NCBI GenBank assembly: GCA_016706405.1
Contig: JADJJT010000003.1
Coordinates: 248,001 to 312,000, forward strand
Direction of reading: 5' to 3'
From: Sphingobacteriales bacterium
GTDB taxonomy: Bacteria; Bacteroidota; Bacteroidia; Chitinophagales; UBA2359
Length of the DNA stretch: 64,000 nucleotides
Position numbers and translations under genes: made by a program. Positions 63,790-64,000 of this stretch are shown here, one piece after another. Within the stretch, counting starts at the first letter, position 1, and each line of letters starts with the position of its first letter. The notes under the pieces were generated by a model that did not search any database, was not told the DNA's origin, and saw only the letters and a program-made list of their open reading frames with translations.

Positions 63790-64000
63790 GAATTAGTTGT
63801 TTTAATTGTTCAACAATATTTTGGTAAGGCAAGTCGGTATTTTCCCAGTGTTCCGACAACAATGGCTTTTGTGGACTTGGCGCTGGGTTAAAGGAGGCAA
63901 AAGGTGTGTCGCTCCAACCGCAATACGATACTAACACGGGCAGTAAACGGTAAGTTTTAGTTGAAGGCTGCGTTTGCATTAAATTTAGGGCATCGGTTGC
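63767..64000 (-). CDS. C-terminal part of a probable TIR-like protein (truncated by window end)
   Basis: Only the last 77 residues are visible; the frame stays open to the window edge, so the gene continues beyond it. The segment RLLPVLVSYCGWSDTPFASF, then KPLLSEHWENTDLPYQNIVEQLKQLI, fits the end of a bacterial TIR domain (IPVxxxxCxWxDTPF, then a helix with IVxxIKxxI) and parallels VVPIKINNFDLEETPFQPL in the EAD11-TIR gene downstream. Its stop overlaps the STAND gene start by 23 bp, so the two are translationally coupled. The N-terminal part, which may carry an EAD or other module, cannot be seen. The family call is moderate because only the C-terminus is present. Confidence 0.6.
   Translation of the reverse strand, partial: ATDALNLMQTQPSTKTYRLLPVLVSYCGWSDTPFASFNPAPSPQKPLLSEHWENTDLPYQNIVEQLKQLIRDWPNRT

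Overview
The window reads as a chromosomal segment of a Bacteroidota bacterium, most likely from a gliding or environmental lineage such as Chitinophagia or Saprospiria. The evidence is several secreted proteins with C-terminal type IX secretion (T9SS) sorting domains, a paired DUF1501/DUF1800 locus, bacillithiol genes, AT-rich DNA almost without Shine-Dalgarno sequences, and promoters of the TTTG-N19/20-TAnnTTTG type. The palindrome TCCGGA occurs about 100 times by hand count, where base composition predicts about nine.

Layout. 1-2559: 3' part of a secreted PKD/glycosidase-like protein. 2577-11668 (minus): molybdopterin synthase genes moaD-moeB-moaE, a bacilliredoxin, metG, an ALDH7-type dehydrogenase, a secreted protein and yidC. 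11774-15618 (plus): a DUF4258 protein, a CoA-transferase A subunit without its partner, a TlpA-like thioredoxin and an EamA transporter. 15626-16555: IS5-family element, copy 1. 16689-21680: a secreted triple-PDZ protein divergent from a PDZ-containing histidine kinase and its response regulator. 21922-27969: DUF1501 and DUF1800 genes, divergent from a frameshifted adhesin/dockerin-like gene. 28203-32022: two ABC exporter half-transporters, the second frameshifted. 32072-33615 (minus): a DUF2520 protein, a [2Fe-2S] ferredoxin and IscX.

33834-38970: a cysteine-rich repeat protein, small lipoproteins and two metal-ABC permeases, one fused to a DtxR-like regulator. 38978-40459: an rRNA m5C methyltransferase. 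40689-45073: two tandem paralogous T9SS cargo proteins. 45351-48357: an acidic protein, a lipoprotein, a DUF4403 protein and a START-like protein. 48506-49435: IS5 copy 2. 49638-57500: peroxiredoxin, four tRNAs in two loci, tilS, a Wzz-like protein, bshC, a LysM protein, a methyltransferase and engB. 57545-60890: two tandem thrombospondin type 3 repeat proteins that differ by about eight repeat units.

60974-64000 (minus, cut by the window end) holds the most interesting locus. It is an overlapping operon of a gene whose C-terminus looks TIR-like, a membrane-anchored STAND NTPase, and an EAD11-TIR protein. This has the architecture of an NTPase-gated conflict or immune system. Its NTPase ends in a transmembrane segment and a SPOR-like domain instead of the usual WD40 or TPR sensor.

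Four reading frames in the window (two host genes and both IS transposases) are broken by one-base changes in homopolymer runs. These are either recent lesions, slippage sites or assembly errors.
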